DNA from: Glossina fuscipes
Taxonomy: Eukaryota > Arthropoda > Insecta > Diptera > Glossinidae
Reading direction: 5' to 3'
DNA length: 64,000 bases
Assembly: GCF_014805625.2 (NCBI RefSeq)
Contig: NW_023998414.1
Location: forward strand, 35,414,324 to 35,478,323
Part shown: positions 1 through 13,743 of the stretch, in pieces
Layout of the letters: each line of letters starts with the position of its first letter
How positions within the stretch are numbered: the first letter of the stretch is position 1
The notes under the pieces: generated by a model
Told to the model about the DNA's origin: nothing
Databases searched by the model: none
The model's input: only the letters and a program-made list of their open reading frames with translations
Program-made: the position numbers and the translations under genes

Positions 1-250
1 ATTTCCATATATCACATCATTATTATGTACTTACAACGTTTATTAGTTCAAAGATTTTCAGTATGACATTCACTAATCGTGAACGATTCGTTCATTAAGT
101 GAATGCATATTGTTCGGCTATATATTCAATCGGTTAAGTCGCGTTCCGAGATGACCAATGAAAAATGAGTAACGCAAAAACAAAACTATAATAATTTTGA
201 AATCGCGAAAGAATACTAAACTATAGATAACAAGGGGCCTTACTGTACAC

Positions 251-253
<3 letters not shown>

Positions 254-302
<49 letters not shown>
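254..302. repeat. (TA)n microsatellite
   Basis: About 24 uninterrupted TA units. The surrounding first 2.4 kb has further TA arrays near 1017-1038, 1157-1174, 2306-2331 and 2452-2505. Confidence 0.95.
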
Positions 303-305
<3 letters not shown>

Positions 306-693
306 TTACACATACTAGTAAACTAATTTACGTAGGTACGTACACATACAATACTAATATAAATGTGTATGCATTTATTTAAGGAGACGACTATCCGAAT
401 ATCGGCTGTAATGCGAATGAATGGATGATGTTTTGTTTGTGTATTTGTAAGAGAGCATAATAATATATGTATGAATGTTTATGCATATATGAAGTGTGAA
501 CAAATGAATATAGCTGATAATCGTTTGACTTTTTTATAAAGCGCAAATGTGTTTTCTCCATTACTGAAAGTCTCTGCATGTAAATATGTTCGTATAAACA
601 AAATTTGTGGATGCCTTTTGTGCAGATTCCTCATCGTTTGTCTTCTTTTTGTTTTTTGTTTTTTTCTTTTTTTTATTGTTTTTCTAATATTTC

Positions 694-724
<31 letters not shown>

Positions 725-1368
725 GTTTTTAGCAAAGCAATATTACGAGGGCCAAAAAGGTTTGTCGTTTCCTTAAAAATCAAAAATCAACGGCCATACG
801 TAATTTAACCATCAAATGACTGCACACAGTCGTTGCCATGATTACTCAACAAAACAGCTTTTTTTCCTTTTTTTTTTTTTTGTACTCAGCCCGCATTCTC
901 TTCCGACAAAGCAGCGTATTGGCAGTAGAGCTTATCGCTGCTTTATAGTATCTTACGTGTAATGCTTGGGTTAAATTTTTGTTTTTTTTTTTTTATACGT
1001 ATATATGCATCTATGTATATATATATATATATATATATGTATATAACCTTATTAGTGTATGTGTGGGTTTGATTCTCAAGAGAATAATATGCATTTTTTT
1101 TCGCTATTTGTCAAATACATAAACATATACTTGAATGTGTACATATACACATAATATATATATATATATATATCAAGTGTGTTCAATCATTGTACTTGTT
1201 CTCCGTGAGTATGAAATGGTGATTCCCAAGCTTTTAACGAACATTAGCTACGTGTTCACATCTTAAGATGTATAAGATGTATGTGCATAGCATTGTTTTG
1301 GGATCACTGTTCCCAATCAGATATTGGCCATATTTCTTGTCTGCGAGAACATTTTTACATCCATTCTG

Positions 1369-1369
<1 letters not shown>

Positions 1370-1410
<41 letters not shown>
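1370..1410. repeat. (TA)n microsatellite
   Basis: About 20 uninterrupted TA units. Confidence 0.95.
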
Positions 1411-1413
<3 letters not shown>

Positions 1414-1850
1414 CATAGGTATATATATACACCAGAGCAGTAGTCAACGGAGGATTTGCATTTGGGGATTTCTATGCAGCACAACAGGTTTGCTTTTAAA
1501 AGCTCAAATTGAGAAAAGAAGTTTCGTCCCCGTCGAGATAAATTTTGCAATTATTTTTCTTATAAAGAAGAAATTTCGCAACGTTTCGATTGATTACAGC
1601 TTGGAAGCCATTAGCCATAATTCAGATTTAAATCATTTGAATCTGAATAATAAATAATACATCAGCGAATAATTATTTATTAATGTTTGATGTAACACTG
1701 TTGTTAAACTGAAAAATATATTCTTCAGTAACATATGAACTCTGTCTATGCATAGGCACAGGCATAGACGATATATTTTGAAAAATTTATTTGAATTTAT
1801 TTTAAACTCATCAAACACTTGCAATGCAAGAGATATAGTATGAATGGACG

Positions 1851-1887
1851 CGTCCGTCCCTCCGTCCGTCCGTCCGTCCGTCCGTCT
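1851..1887. repeat. (CCGT)n microsatellite
   Basis: About nine CGTC/CCGT units with one interruption near the left end. The same tetramer recurs as the CCGTCTG tract of repeat R1, so this may be an expanded remnant of such a copy. Confidence 0.85.
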
Positions 1888-2451
1888 ATTTGCTTGTCTA
1901 ATTGTTCTATAAAATACAAGAATAGAGTCCAGGAATAGTTCCAAAGCAAGAGTCAGCTTCAAGTTGAAGCTTAAAAACGTTGATGATCTATTCAAACGTG
2001 TTTTGTTTTTTTTTTGACTCCGTTATACTATCTTATAGCATCTTTTTTGGCTTTTTTTATTTTTTTTTTATTTTTTTTTTTTTTTTATAACAATTGGGAA
2101 ATATGAAGAAGTGTATGCATTTTATGATTAACCGAAGAGGATCGCTCGGTCACCAAGATTCAATATTTCTTAAATATGGAAATTGGAAAAAGCTCTCTAC
2201 TATACCGGCCATCGATTCTAATGACCTTGGTTTATACCCTGGACACATATATAAATAAAATATTGCGTATAGGTATTTTTTTTTTTTATAATACATATAT
2301 CTTCTTATATATATATATATATATATATATACAAGGATATTTTTTGCAAAATTTTCCTTGGCACTTATCTATAGAGTAAACTAATTTTTTTTTTTTTATT
2401 AGGGATCATTTTTTCACTTGAAAAAGGCATTTAATTAAAAAAATTGATACA

Positions 2452-2505
2452 ATATATATATATATATATATATATATACGTATATATATATATATATATA
2501 TATAT
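2452..2505. repeat. (TA)n microsatellite beside mariner relic
   Basis: About 27 TA units with a single CG interruption at about 2479. Confidence 0.9.
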
Positions 2506-2517
2506 TAAGCAAAATAT

Positions 2518-2865
2518 TTTGCATAATTTTCTACAACTTTTTCTCATCTTTCTGGCAACATTCAATCATCGAACCATTTTCGCATTTCTTCTGAGCAGAT
2601 GGCAATCTGGGTGCATGATGACCTGGTGAATAAAAAAAATGGATGCGGCAGAATTTTGCATTCGACCTGCAGCAGTCTGTCCTTGACAGCTATTGCAGCC
2701 TGTGACCGATTATTGTCATGCAAGAGGATGGCTTTATGTCTGTTCGCCGCTATTGCTGGTCTTTTGTGCAACAATACATCGTTCAACCTGTTCAACCGAC
2801 ATCTACAGCGACAATTGGATTCGGTTTCAGTAGTTCGTATACACTACACCATGCCGATACCATCT
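2518..2865 (-). pseudogene. Old mariner transposase relic
   Basis: Minus-strand translation in shifting frames gives transposase blocks in the correct order: ELLKPNPIVAVDV, RLNDVLLHKRPAI, the catalytic ILLHDNNRS with the second Asp, then EEMRKWFDD and MLPER.EKVVENYA. At least three frame changes and several stops separate them. The segment carrying the third Asp (PYSPDLAPSDY) is scrambled or lost. No ends are recognisable, and a TA array (2452-2505) sits at the C-terminal side. Confidence 0.75.
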
Positions 2866-5800
2866 AATGCATTGCAAAATTTTATTTAGGTTCATGTTTA
2901 TTTGTCTTTGGCTTAGATGTGGAGTCAACCCATTACTTTTTGCGCTTGGGATTGTCGTAGTAGTTCCACTTTTTATCGTTAATTACATAACACGCTACAG
3001 AAAACTTTTCCTTTTTTTTTTCCGGTCAAGCAGCGAAAGCAAATGAAAGTATATGAATATCGTAAGTGTAATTTTGAGCGTTCCATGATTGTCATCTATA
3101 TACACTGAATAACTCAATACCTTTGTTTTGTATAGAGAGAAAAGTCATCAAAATCATCAAATTTAACCGTTATGTACATTGGATACATCGCATTATTTTA
3201 TCATTTTCACAAATAAATATTGTTGATCAAAATACATGCAAGCACCTATTATTTCGATAAATTTATTGATAAAGTCATCATCATATCCGTCATCATATCG
3301 TTGTATAACATAAATCATGGCAAGGTCCAAGCAATATATTGAAAGGAAAAAAAAAAAAAAACTTGATCCAAATGTTAATTAGAAACGTGTTTTACTTACG
3401 TGTTTTATTATCAGAATCACAAAGTATTTGACCGAACCCTACATACAGACGTATATGAACGAGAATTTACGACTAAAAGTTAATTCATGAATGAAATGAA
3501 TTTATAGTATTGAGCAATGCCAATTTCAGATTGGATAGAAATTAAAAGGCGTTAGACCTTTTTTTCTTGCTTTTTTTTTTTCATATCTTTTTCGTTGCTC
3601 AATTTCATATATCTGCAAATGGAAACGATCGCAGCTTGTTAAGTGCATTCACAGTTAGTTTCTATGAATGGATTTGCTAGAGTTACTTATCGGTTTTTAG
3701 ACCAAACTAGGGGTCTTGCATCTTTTTACCTAAACACTGCTGCCTTTCTCCTCTCTACTCCTTTCTTCTTTTCTAAACTTTCCTTATCATTGCCATTACT
3801 ACAAGTATGAAGCATATCGCTGAGAGAGAGTGAGAGAGAGTGAGAGAGAGTGACAGGGGGAGATATTTAAAAAAAAAGATTAATCAATTTTGAAATGTTT
3901 TTGCAGTAACCAGGCATTTAACTGAAACTTAATACAAAACTGAAAATATGTTTATAATTGCTACGAGTAAAAACAATTACTCGATACACGAGTAATCAAT
4001 ATAAGTATCTAAGCTTTATTTAAAAATAAAAATAAAAATAAAACAAAAAAAAAACTTCTCTTAACTTACACAGGTTGCGTGAACATTTCCATTACCTGCA
4101 CTTGAACTTCTCACTTCACTCTCTAAATACTAACCCGTCCGTATTATCTTTTTCTTCAATCGATGCGAAACAATGTATCCGATTAAATTTTTAATTGATT
4201 CGATAACATCAAAAAAAAAGAGAAAAAAAAAAAAGTCCAAGCTTGTATCCTGTTCCTATGTCGGGAGAAGAGACCGTTACCACACACACGCACACAAACA
4301 CACACATCCACGATAACAAGCTTTACAATTAAAAAAAAAAAAAAAAAAATCCAATTTAAAAAAAATTAAAAAAAAAAAAAAAAAAAAAAACACAATGTAA
4401 ACGAAAAAACATGACAAGAGAAAGCGAACCATCAAAATCGAAACGATCTGCACGCATATTTCTGGAACTATCTATCTATCAACATGTATTGTATTCCTCA
4501 TCTTTCGAAATAAATTTTACATAATCAAGGATGTGTTCATCTCCTCTGCCATTGCAACTAAATAATTATATGACAATCATTTAGAATTTAACGAACTCTT
4601 GGCAGGATAATTATGATGATCATTTTGACGTAAGTTTCACTTATTCACTTATTTTGTTTCAAATTTGCGGAATCTATTTAATGCTCATAGTGCTCTCTTT
4701 TATACATCCTTCACTGCAAGACATACTACATTTGTTATTTGCAGTATAAACGACCGATGATATGCTTTAAAGATCCCAGCACGATTTCATTAAATTCATA
4801 TTCAGTGTCCGCACCAATGGCCGATTGGATAAAAATCGCGACTATCAAGTCAATTATTGCGCCATCATATCTTAGTGCGGCGAAATTTGCAATGAATGCT
4901 CAATCGGTAAAGGACTAACATTTACCGATTTTAGGCGCACAGCCACTAAGCTGCGACCGCTAACGGCCTTTCTCTGAGCTGCCATTCCCTCAATAATTGG
5001 TCACAATACGCAAAAAAAAAAAAAAAAAACCCAATTTAATTATCTCTGTCCGTGCATCCATCTTTCGATGGAATCAACCTTGCAAAGGACATTGTGATAT
5101 CAACACAGACAGACAAAAAAGACAGACGGACAAAGTGATGGAAATAGCTTAACCCGTTTATGGTTTCCATATTACTTATGAATATGTTACTACTTTGAGG
5201 GACGAGGGAAACTATGATAATAGTTTAAAACGAAAAAGAAGCGCGCTTTCAAGGAATCATTTAATTTTTTATTTTTTTATTTTTTTTGGAATGAAAAAAA
5301 AAAGTAAAATTATTTTTCAATTATATAAAAAAATAATATCGAACTCATCCGCGTGCGGCATCTGCAGTTTAAGAAGCTTTGCGGCGAATCTAAAATATCT
5401 GATCTACATGTCTACATGTGTTTTTAGAAAGAAGTGGAATTGAATTTGAAAAATGATTCATATGGGAAATTAGATTTATTTATATATGGCGTCGGTACAT
5501 TTGTAAAGAAAAGTAACTCACCTGTTAGATGGAGGACAATTAATGGCACATTCATCTTGACCATGTTTTCAACATCCGTCTTAACCGGGCTACAGATTAC
5601 ATATCGTCCCTATTGGGGTGGATAGTAGCGAAGGGAAGCGATGATGATGGCTAAGCGAGTGTGAAGAAGACATTACTAACTAAACTGTTCTTCTCGTTAT
5701 TTACGCCTGACGTAACCCAGTCCAAAAGCTTTCTTATTTTGGCTTATGCCAGCTGATGAGTTTGTGAAGCATCACACAACGTTGCTTTAGATGGCCTCCG

Positions 5801-5930
5801 ATGTATATATCTCTATGCGTATATTTACACAATGATACTCGACATGATGTTTTTTATTAAATTCATAAAGTACCAGAATTCTCGTTTTGTCCATAACGTG
5901 GTTCAGATACCATAGTTGCTGGAATTTCTC
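2866..5930. other. Non-coding, no gene seen
   Basis: A-tracts (for example 4331-4390) and unremarkable AT-rich DNA. A somewhat GC-richer patch at 4770-4990 has short open frames but no recognisable protein. Confidence 0.55.
3821..3852. repeat. (TGAGAGAGAG)3 tandem repeat
   Basis: Three exact decamers in tandem. Confidence 0.85.
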
Positions 5931-6126
5931 TTATTATTATTATTATTATTATTATTATGATATAAATGAATAAATAAATTTGAAGAGCAAATGCATAAAG
6001 CATATAAAGCATTGAAAACTTTCGGTATTATTGAATAACTCTATCGCAGTTGAGATTTGAACCCACCAAGCATTGAGAGTTCTCATAGTCGAGATCCTTT
6101 GCCTAACTTTTGGCCACTGAGACGGA
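5931..6126 (-). mobile_element. tRNA-derived SINE, second copy
   Basis: Same architecture as the copy at 35059: on the minus strand, a tRNA-like head (CGTCTCAGTGGCCAAAAGTT, then GGTTCAAATCTC as B box), a body sharing ACCGAAAG, and an (AAT)n tail at 5931-5958. It is more diverged, and I see no clear target duplication. Confidence 0.7.
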
Positions 6127-6148
6127 TATTATGAGATTTTTTTTTTTG

Positions 6149-6186
<38 letters not shown>

Positions 6187-6647
6187 CTGTATTTTATATT
6201 ATGATCAATTTTATATGTACCTCCCAAAAGAGTATTTTGGCTCCTACTTGCATAAAAACATGCGACTACATATGCGCTTTTAAATGTAGCTACTTGAGAC
6301 ATTGTGACGACAAACAATAAAAACACATTACATATTCACATATACGTACTTATACAAATAAATATATATATATTTGTATACATCTCAATACATAGAAAAC
6401 AAGTCAGATACGAATTTATTTTCTTCACTTGTTTTTTTTTCTTTTCTCTGAAAAAATTCAGAGAAATATTTAGTTGTTTGTTTCAACAGACGTCTGAGTA
6501 TGAAAATGTATGATATGTACATAAAATGTAAAGGGCAATCAATGCGTATATATATAACAGTATGTATGTATTATTCACAGTCAGTTTCTCTCTCTCTCTC
6601 TCTCTATTAGTTGTACGAGCCTACTCGGTTTGACAAAGAAGATATAA

Positions 6648-6648
<1 letters not shown>

Positions 6649-6699
<51 letters not shown>

Positions 6700-6728
6700 A
6701 GAGAGAGAGAGAGAGAGTGAGAGAGAGA
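6649..6728. repeat. Long A-tract followed by (GA)n
   Basis: About 48 A residues run into a (GA) tract with one interruption. A (TC) tract at 6587-6604 lies just upstream and could pair with the (GA) tract. Confidence 0.9.
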
Positions 6729-7185
6729 AAAAAAAATTAATGATTAGAAATAAGTGCTATTTAAACAAAAATAACATTAAAAAAAATAAAAAATCAACTT
6801 GCATGCATACACAATTGCATACATACATAGATAAATACATACAAACATACATAAATACATACATACATAAATATATATACATGCATATAAAAAGCTGCAT
6901 TATTTAACCGGATCTTAGTAATTCGAAAATTTTTATATCTAAAACAAAAGCAGATCTTTTCGGATTCCGCTATAAGAAAAAAATGAGCAAAAACTGTCCG
7001 AACTGTGCATACCTTATAGTGCATAATTATGCTTTATTGTTTTGTTGCTTTCGTTAAAATTTATATTTAATAAGGAATAGGACCTCAATGCATCAATCAA
7101 GTATCAAAATTTACATCATACGTACATATTTTATGCGCAAAATATCAAAAAAAAAAGAAATAATAAATGATTGAATTTATGTATG

Positions 7186-7226
<41 letters not shown>

Positions 7227-7889
7227 ATCTGTATATGTATCTGGGCCTATATGAACATACGAATGTGCGTACATTTTCTTCGTGTAAGACTTTTCATACT
7301 TATATATATATATATATATATATATATTTTATATCACATAGGCATACAAGTTCAACTATTATGTGAGTATAAACTAGAGTCTTATTGAATTGATTAGTAT
7401 GGTACGGAGTCGAAGAGAAAAAGAGCGCCAGCACGCCTACATTTATACGAGTACGTATGTAATTACGTACATATGCATGCATGCATACAAACATATGCAT
7501 ACATATGTATCGATGTGAGCGCGATGGCATATGGCCCGGGACTTACAGTTGACAAACAGGTTTGCTGGTATCCACAGACATACTCACCCATCTTAATTGT
7601 ATACGTTCATTTCAATTTCACATGTTGCCAAGTTTCAATTTCAATACTCATTTCATGTGATCGGTTTTGATGCGGCGCATAACAAAATCGAATGCTTTGT
7701 TCAAATCTTTATCGTCGTACGTCATGCGAGCTCACAACCGATTAAATGTCCGTTAAAAATTGAAACGATCTGTCCGTACTCTTTTTTTTTCTTTTTTTTT
7801 TTTTCTTTTTCCCTCATTTGCTGCTTTTCTCTTCCATATAAATGATTGCATGCGTGTTAATGTACGTTCGTATGTCGAATTGTATTAAG

Positions 7890-7926
<37 letters not shown>

Positions 7927-9633
7927 TAATCTTTTGTGTGTGTTTGTTTGTATGTATGCATATACATGTATTGAGGTGCAACTCATTTCTGTGAAATTCC
8001 GCTACAAATACATATACAAATATAAGCTCACATATGTATGAATAGGTGCATGAATGTATGCTTAATTTTTATATCCACCATCACATCACACTTTAAAAAT
8101 GATAATCTGTTAAGTTAATCATTTCATAGGTAAAGCAAAATATAAATTAAAAATCTCTTTATAGAAATCAAATATAATTTAACTTGATTTACCTCAACGC
8201 GTATTGCGTAATGATTCAAATCTTTTAAATATTCGCATAATTGATAACTGATATACTTTAGCTTGGAGAATTTGTGTAAATTTTCAACTATTCACACAAT
8301 AAATAATAAAAGGCTTAATTGACATTAACTCTAACAGCAAACGTCAAATGTTCGCAAATAATTTGATAATAATTTACATTTTTTTATGTTTTTTTACAAA
8401 ACCGCTAAAGCATAAGTATATGTTTTATTAAATTTTGCATCGCTTTTGTTTGTCATATCCTGAGACTATCTATGAAGAAAAAAAAAAAAAAAAAAAACCG
8501 CTTATTTATTTGAAAAGAACAAATTTTATACTTGCAATATTGTCCTCCTGTTCGTTATACAATGTTTCAATTGTTTTTTTTTTACAAAATATGAATGAAT
8601 GAAAAAGTCATCTGTCGGACGGATTGATAGATTATCGTTAGATCTATTCGTATAAAAAAAAATATGTTAGACAAGATAAGAAATAAAAATTAATCCGACG
8701 GGATAGTATCTAATGAATATAGTGTAAAGAAGAAGGATAGTAAAGTTTTTCAAGGTGAATTTTGCCACCTTTTGCGTTCGACTTGGGATCTTCATGAGAT
8801 TTAGTTTATCAAGTTTGTTTATTCAACGCAATTCTCTAATGATTGCCTACTAGTTAATGGGAATAATCAATCGATCCGATGCAAAATGACAAATGAAGAC
8901 GAAGAACATGCATATGCAACGATTTATCATTGATGATCATTAATGGATTCGCGATGATTGTGATTGAAAGCGGTCAATTGCGCTTTTCATCCGTTAGAGA
9001 TATACATTTGGCGGCATTAATGAATTTCTAATGAAGCAGATAAATAGCAAATAATAAGATTTTTCGCACAGAACCGCTATTACTATTCAAAAGTTCCCGA
9101 AAGCCAACGCATCAGAGAAGACATAGCCAAGTAAAGCTATTTCTTACGATACCCAAATCAAATGAAATTTCTTTCTATCCCTTTATCATATATGTATATA
9201 TTTATGCTATGCTAAATTGTTTTAGATTTTTTACTATATTTATATACTATGGAATTTTTTTTTTATGTCATTGCAATAATAATTTGATTGTAAATCAAAT
9301 CCCAATTCAATCAATTTTTGCTTTTTTCCGCTTAAAAGTTAATCAATCAACTATGAGCCAAATTTTATTTCGTCCTTGAATTATTTACAATTATAGTTGA
9401 TTAGCATATATTTTGTATTTTTAAATTTATCGAAAAAAAAAAAAAAAGAAAAAGAAATGGAGAAGAGAAGAGAAAAACGAAAGTTTGATTGACTTTAGTG
9501 AGCAATCATTCATCAATCGGTGGACATTCATTTCATTTCAATTCACTACATAGAGCCTTATTGAGCCTAAAATGGAATGGAATTCAGTTTCGGGACTCAT
9601 TAAATATTCGTATTCCCCCCATTATCCTACGCA

Positions 9634-9668
<35 letters not shown>

Positions 9669-11210
9669 AAACTGATTCGAAAACGTATCGTTCGTTGACG
9701 TATCTTAATTTAATTTTTTTTTAATTTAATAAAAAATTTTTAAATTCGCGAACAATTTTTTAAAAATATAACTTTTTTTTTTTTTTTCTTTTTTTTTTTT
9801 TTGTAAAAAATGCCTTTTTTTTTTTTTTTTGCATAGGAAATGAGCAGCAAAGTGATGACTAAAAATTTCATAGATTGACCAAAGCATCATATTTTTTGCG
9901 CAAGAAAATTTACTCAAAAAAAAAAAAAAAATTGAATTCAAACAAAAATAGAAAATTTTAATATATATCTATATATATATAGATATATATGTTTAGACCA
10001 CTATTTGAGAAAACCGAAAAAGTGAATTATGTTGAGCAAACTTTTGAAACCAGGCCTTAATGCAGAAGAAAGGAAGAAACGAGGAATTCATTGACGAGTG
10101 GGTACACACTCTGTGTGTATTCTACGTTGGCGTGATCGAATCGAATCAATTTCGCCATTCATATTAAAAATGCTAAATCATAATTATAATTAAAGCAATT
10201 TTTTTAGGACTATACGACGCACCTTTTTACATAGAAAAATGGACTCATATTTTCGGTTGTGTCCGGTTTGTTGGTAACTCTTGATTTGATCTCTCCTTAA
10301 TTTTGGGATTTGAAAGAAATGACAAGAATAGTTCGCATGATAGTAATATGAATGGTGACATTAACGCGATGAGTGATAGTATCGAGAATCAAGATGGATT
10401 GAATATTGCTAGTACGAGTTATATTAAAAATAAATAAAAAATTTTGATCGGAAACTAAGATTATAATATGTATATATATTTTTTTCTAAAAATCATCTTA
10501 TAAATTTGAAGTGCATCTTATAATCTGGAAAATACGGTATATAACTTATGGGTTCCACGCGATCAATTTCCTCGAGATGTAAACATTTGCCATTTAGATG
10601 ATCTAAAGCCCGTATTATCGCTATTGAGAAGTATTGAGTAAATATTTATACATGCGGAATGCGTTCCATCTCAAGAAGAAGAAGACGACGAAGAAGAAGA
10701 GCCAAAAAGCAAAGCACAAATGTTGATATTTAAAATTTTGGGAGAATGCTCTCTAAAAAATGCATAAATAAATATAAATAAATATCAAATAATTATAAAC
10801 ACATATAGAAGAAGAACTGCTATGTATAGTCAGCTTAAAACCTTTTCTATGCTACGGTAGTTTCATGTTTTAATCTGCATAAAAAAACAAAAAAAAAAGC
10901 CCTATGCAAAATTGATGCTATACGCAAACGCAACATCTCTTATGTGTTTTTGGGGGGGCCCTCTAGATGATCTGAAGTTCGTTTTAAAATGCATAAAACA
11001 CTTTCTTACTTGCTTTTCTCTTTTTATCAGTAAAAATATCTTTTGTATGGTTTTTATTTTGATTCATTTTAAATACTTATACACATACAAAAAGACTGCT
11101 ACCATAAACATTTATACGTTCACGTGTATGCATCCATGTGTGTATAATCTTTACCTCAAGTTGTGTTGATTACTAAAAGTGAGACAGCCAGCCGAACACA
11201 CTGACAATTG

Positions 11211-11329
11211 GACAGCCAGCCAGCCAGTCAGCCAGCCAGCTAGCCAACCAGCCAGCCAACCAGCCAGCCAGTCAGTCAGTCAGTCAGTCAGTCAATCAGT
11301 CAGTCAGTAAGTCATTCAGGCAGTCAGTT
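11211..11329 (+). repeat. CAGC/CAGT tetranucleotide minisatellite
   Basis: A run of CAGC-type repeats gives way to CAGT-type repeats at about 11270, with scattered single-base variants. Confidence 0.9.
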
Positions 11330-11538
11330 AACAAGGCTGTGCGCCATTCATATACAAAGTTTTCGTATATATGCATGTATGTATGCATATTTGTATGCGC
11401 CCCTTTGTGCATATGTATAGATGCGAAAACTTATTTGTATTGGTAATCTATTGAACTGAATTTGTGTTGTTTGGTGCACTTAAACGACTACATTATTATT
11501 ATTGTTGTTGGCATTAATTTTTTGTTTTGTTTTGTTTA

Positions 11539-11573
<35 letters not shown>

Positions 11574-11916
11574 TTTTGTATATATATGTGTATTTATTTA
11601 TTTATTTATTTTTATTTTTTATTTTTTTTTTGTGTTGTTTTGTTTTGTTTTGTTTTGTGTGCTTGCATATACGTATAGTGAGTCGTACGTTCATCGACGT
11701 TCTTCATGCCTTCAATTAAATGTGGCAACAATGCTTGACTAAGGCAGACAGAATGTCGCCACTTTGTACGATAGTGCCAGACGCTGTGTCGACGTGTTGA
11801 TTTAAGTAGAATTGACTTATTTTGCGTTCCCTCAATCCCTGCATTACTTGCATTTGTTTTTATGTGTGCATACTTACTTATACTTACATATCTATACGCA
11901 AGCACATAGACACAAT

Positions 11917-12000
11917 ATATATATATATATGTATATATATATGTATGTATATATATAATTATATAGATATAAGTGTGTATGTGTGTATGTGTGTGCGCGC

Positions 12001-12030
<30 letters not shown>
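11917..12030. repeat. Compound TA / GT microsatellite
   Basis: TA repeats with GTATGT variants pass into a (GT) tract of about 55 bases containing a short GCGCGC interruption. Confidence 0.9.
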
Positions 12031-12033
<3 letters not shown>

Positions 12034-13743
12034 CATATATGGATTAAGATGCATGTATATTTCCATAGCTACTTGACGTTCTATTTTGAAAAGTGCATAT
12101 TCATACAAATAATTAAATGTATAGATACATAAAAATAATGTATATATACATAGTAATTAATTCTATACAAAGCAAAAAAAAAAACAACAAAATAAATAAA
12201 TATATTTATACATATTAACATATACATACATACATACATATATGAATGTTAGCATCTATATGCATATGCATGCATATGTATATATGTTCATTTTAGAAAA
12301 AATTTCAACAGCAACGAACAAAAGGGCGAAACCTAAATGCTTAGATTATCTCAGCATGCTAAGCATTTCGCATCTAATGTCAATTCTATTTGAACCCCTT
12401 CACGTGAGGCGAGACACGTAATATGGTCGATCAATTGCAAAAAGATAAATAATGCATAAATGTATGAATTGTTTTATTAAGATAACCATATCATTACATC
12501 ACAAAAAATATATAAATAATAATTTTTGCAATGGATGATGGAAGTCTTCCATCAACTAAAGTGAATTTTAAATTTCAAAAACTATTACAGCCCGTTTGCC
12601 TTCGCATCTTCGAATATTGGGTATATGGAAATTGAATTGAATTGAATTGAATCAAAAAAAAAAAAAAAAAAAAAAAAAATTGCTTCAAAATATTGGATGT
12701 GATCGCAAAACTCATGAAAAGCGCGGCATCCGATTTACAAGCAAATTAAATCCAATACATTTACGTATAATAAATTACTTTCTTCAATATATTTTTTTAT
12801 AAAAGCTTTCGAATTCCTTCTTTGTAACGGATCTTTTTCCTTTTTTTTTTTGTTTTTTTTCTTTCTTTCTTTCTTTCTTCATCGGAACAGATTTGTTGGT
12901 TATTCAAGTTATTGTGCAGATAGCGTGTTGATTAGAGAATCGAGTCGAAAACGACTGTACAAATACGGCTCAGAGCTTGTTCTGTCCTATGAAAACATGA
13001 CGAGATCTATTGAAATGGATTGGTGTTGTTTTGCCTTCACCTTTGCAGCGAAATCCCATCATACAATCAACAAATTAACATTCACTCTCTCAGCAATCAC
13101 ATCTTTGTATTGTCTGACTTAAGCCGAAGTTCAGCATCTTTTTCAATACTTAAGAGATCGTAAATTCCCTGGAAAAGAAATTCAAATATGCATCCCTCCA
13201 CCTTTAATACTTTCAGTAGTTATAGGGTTTTTTTTTTTGGCCAAAGAAGATCATCATCATGTTAAATTAATCACGGAGTAGAGCCATTGCCCTGACACTG
13301 ACCTGCTGAAAATAGGCGGCAATTAATTTTGGACCAAAAAGAATAAAATTTCAGCCACCTTCGTGTGATGATGTTAACCATTCGTTGAAACGATCAGCAT
13401 TTTTAAAAAAATATGCTGCAAACGCTTCGTCAAACTGTCATCGATTATAGTTGAAGAGATAGTCCGCCTATTATCTTTGGAGTTAGGTAGCCCAAGCAAG
13501 TTGTGGTTTTTTACTTATAGATGAGAATGACTCTCATTACTCAAAATAATGATCGTCTACACCCCGTTTTGATGAAAGGGTATATTAAATTTATGTATCT
13601 GGCATCTTTTATTATAACAATCGATTAAGAATCATTTCTTGAAGCAACTTTACCTGTTCGCACGCCAAAATTTTATGCAAAGTCATATATTTATGTATTT
13701 TGCACTTTTTGAAAACAAAAATTTTTTTTCATATAATGTACCT

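Larger units (their letters stand above)
1..2517. other. Non-coding, microsatellite-rich
   Basis: Apart from several TA arrays, T-tracts and the CCGT repeat I see nothing assignable. Open frames here are short and follow low-complexity runs. It could be intron or UTR of a gene outside the window. Confidence 0.6.
6127..13743. other. Non-coding, microsatellite-rich, no gene seen
   Basis: It contains TA arrays (about 7189-7222, 7303-7327, 7893-7922, 11545-11570), tetranucleotide ATAC runs (about 6820-6880), long T-tracts (about 9640-9830) and the CAGC/CAGT minisatellite. No frame has family-like composition. Confidence 0.6.

Noticed and set aside
2599..2889. Plus-strand 96-codon frame
   Set aside because: Opposite strand of the decayed mariner; the minus strand carries the transposase motifs.
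6611..6907. 98-codon frame with a poly-Lys then Glu-Arg-Glu run
   Set aside because: It is only the A-tract and GA microsatellite read in one frame.
11211..11329. CRISPR-like array
   Set aside because: Tandem tetranucleotides without spacers; the DNA is clearly eukaryotic.
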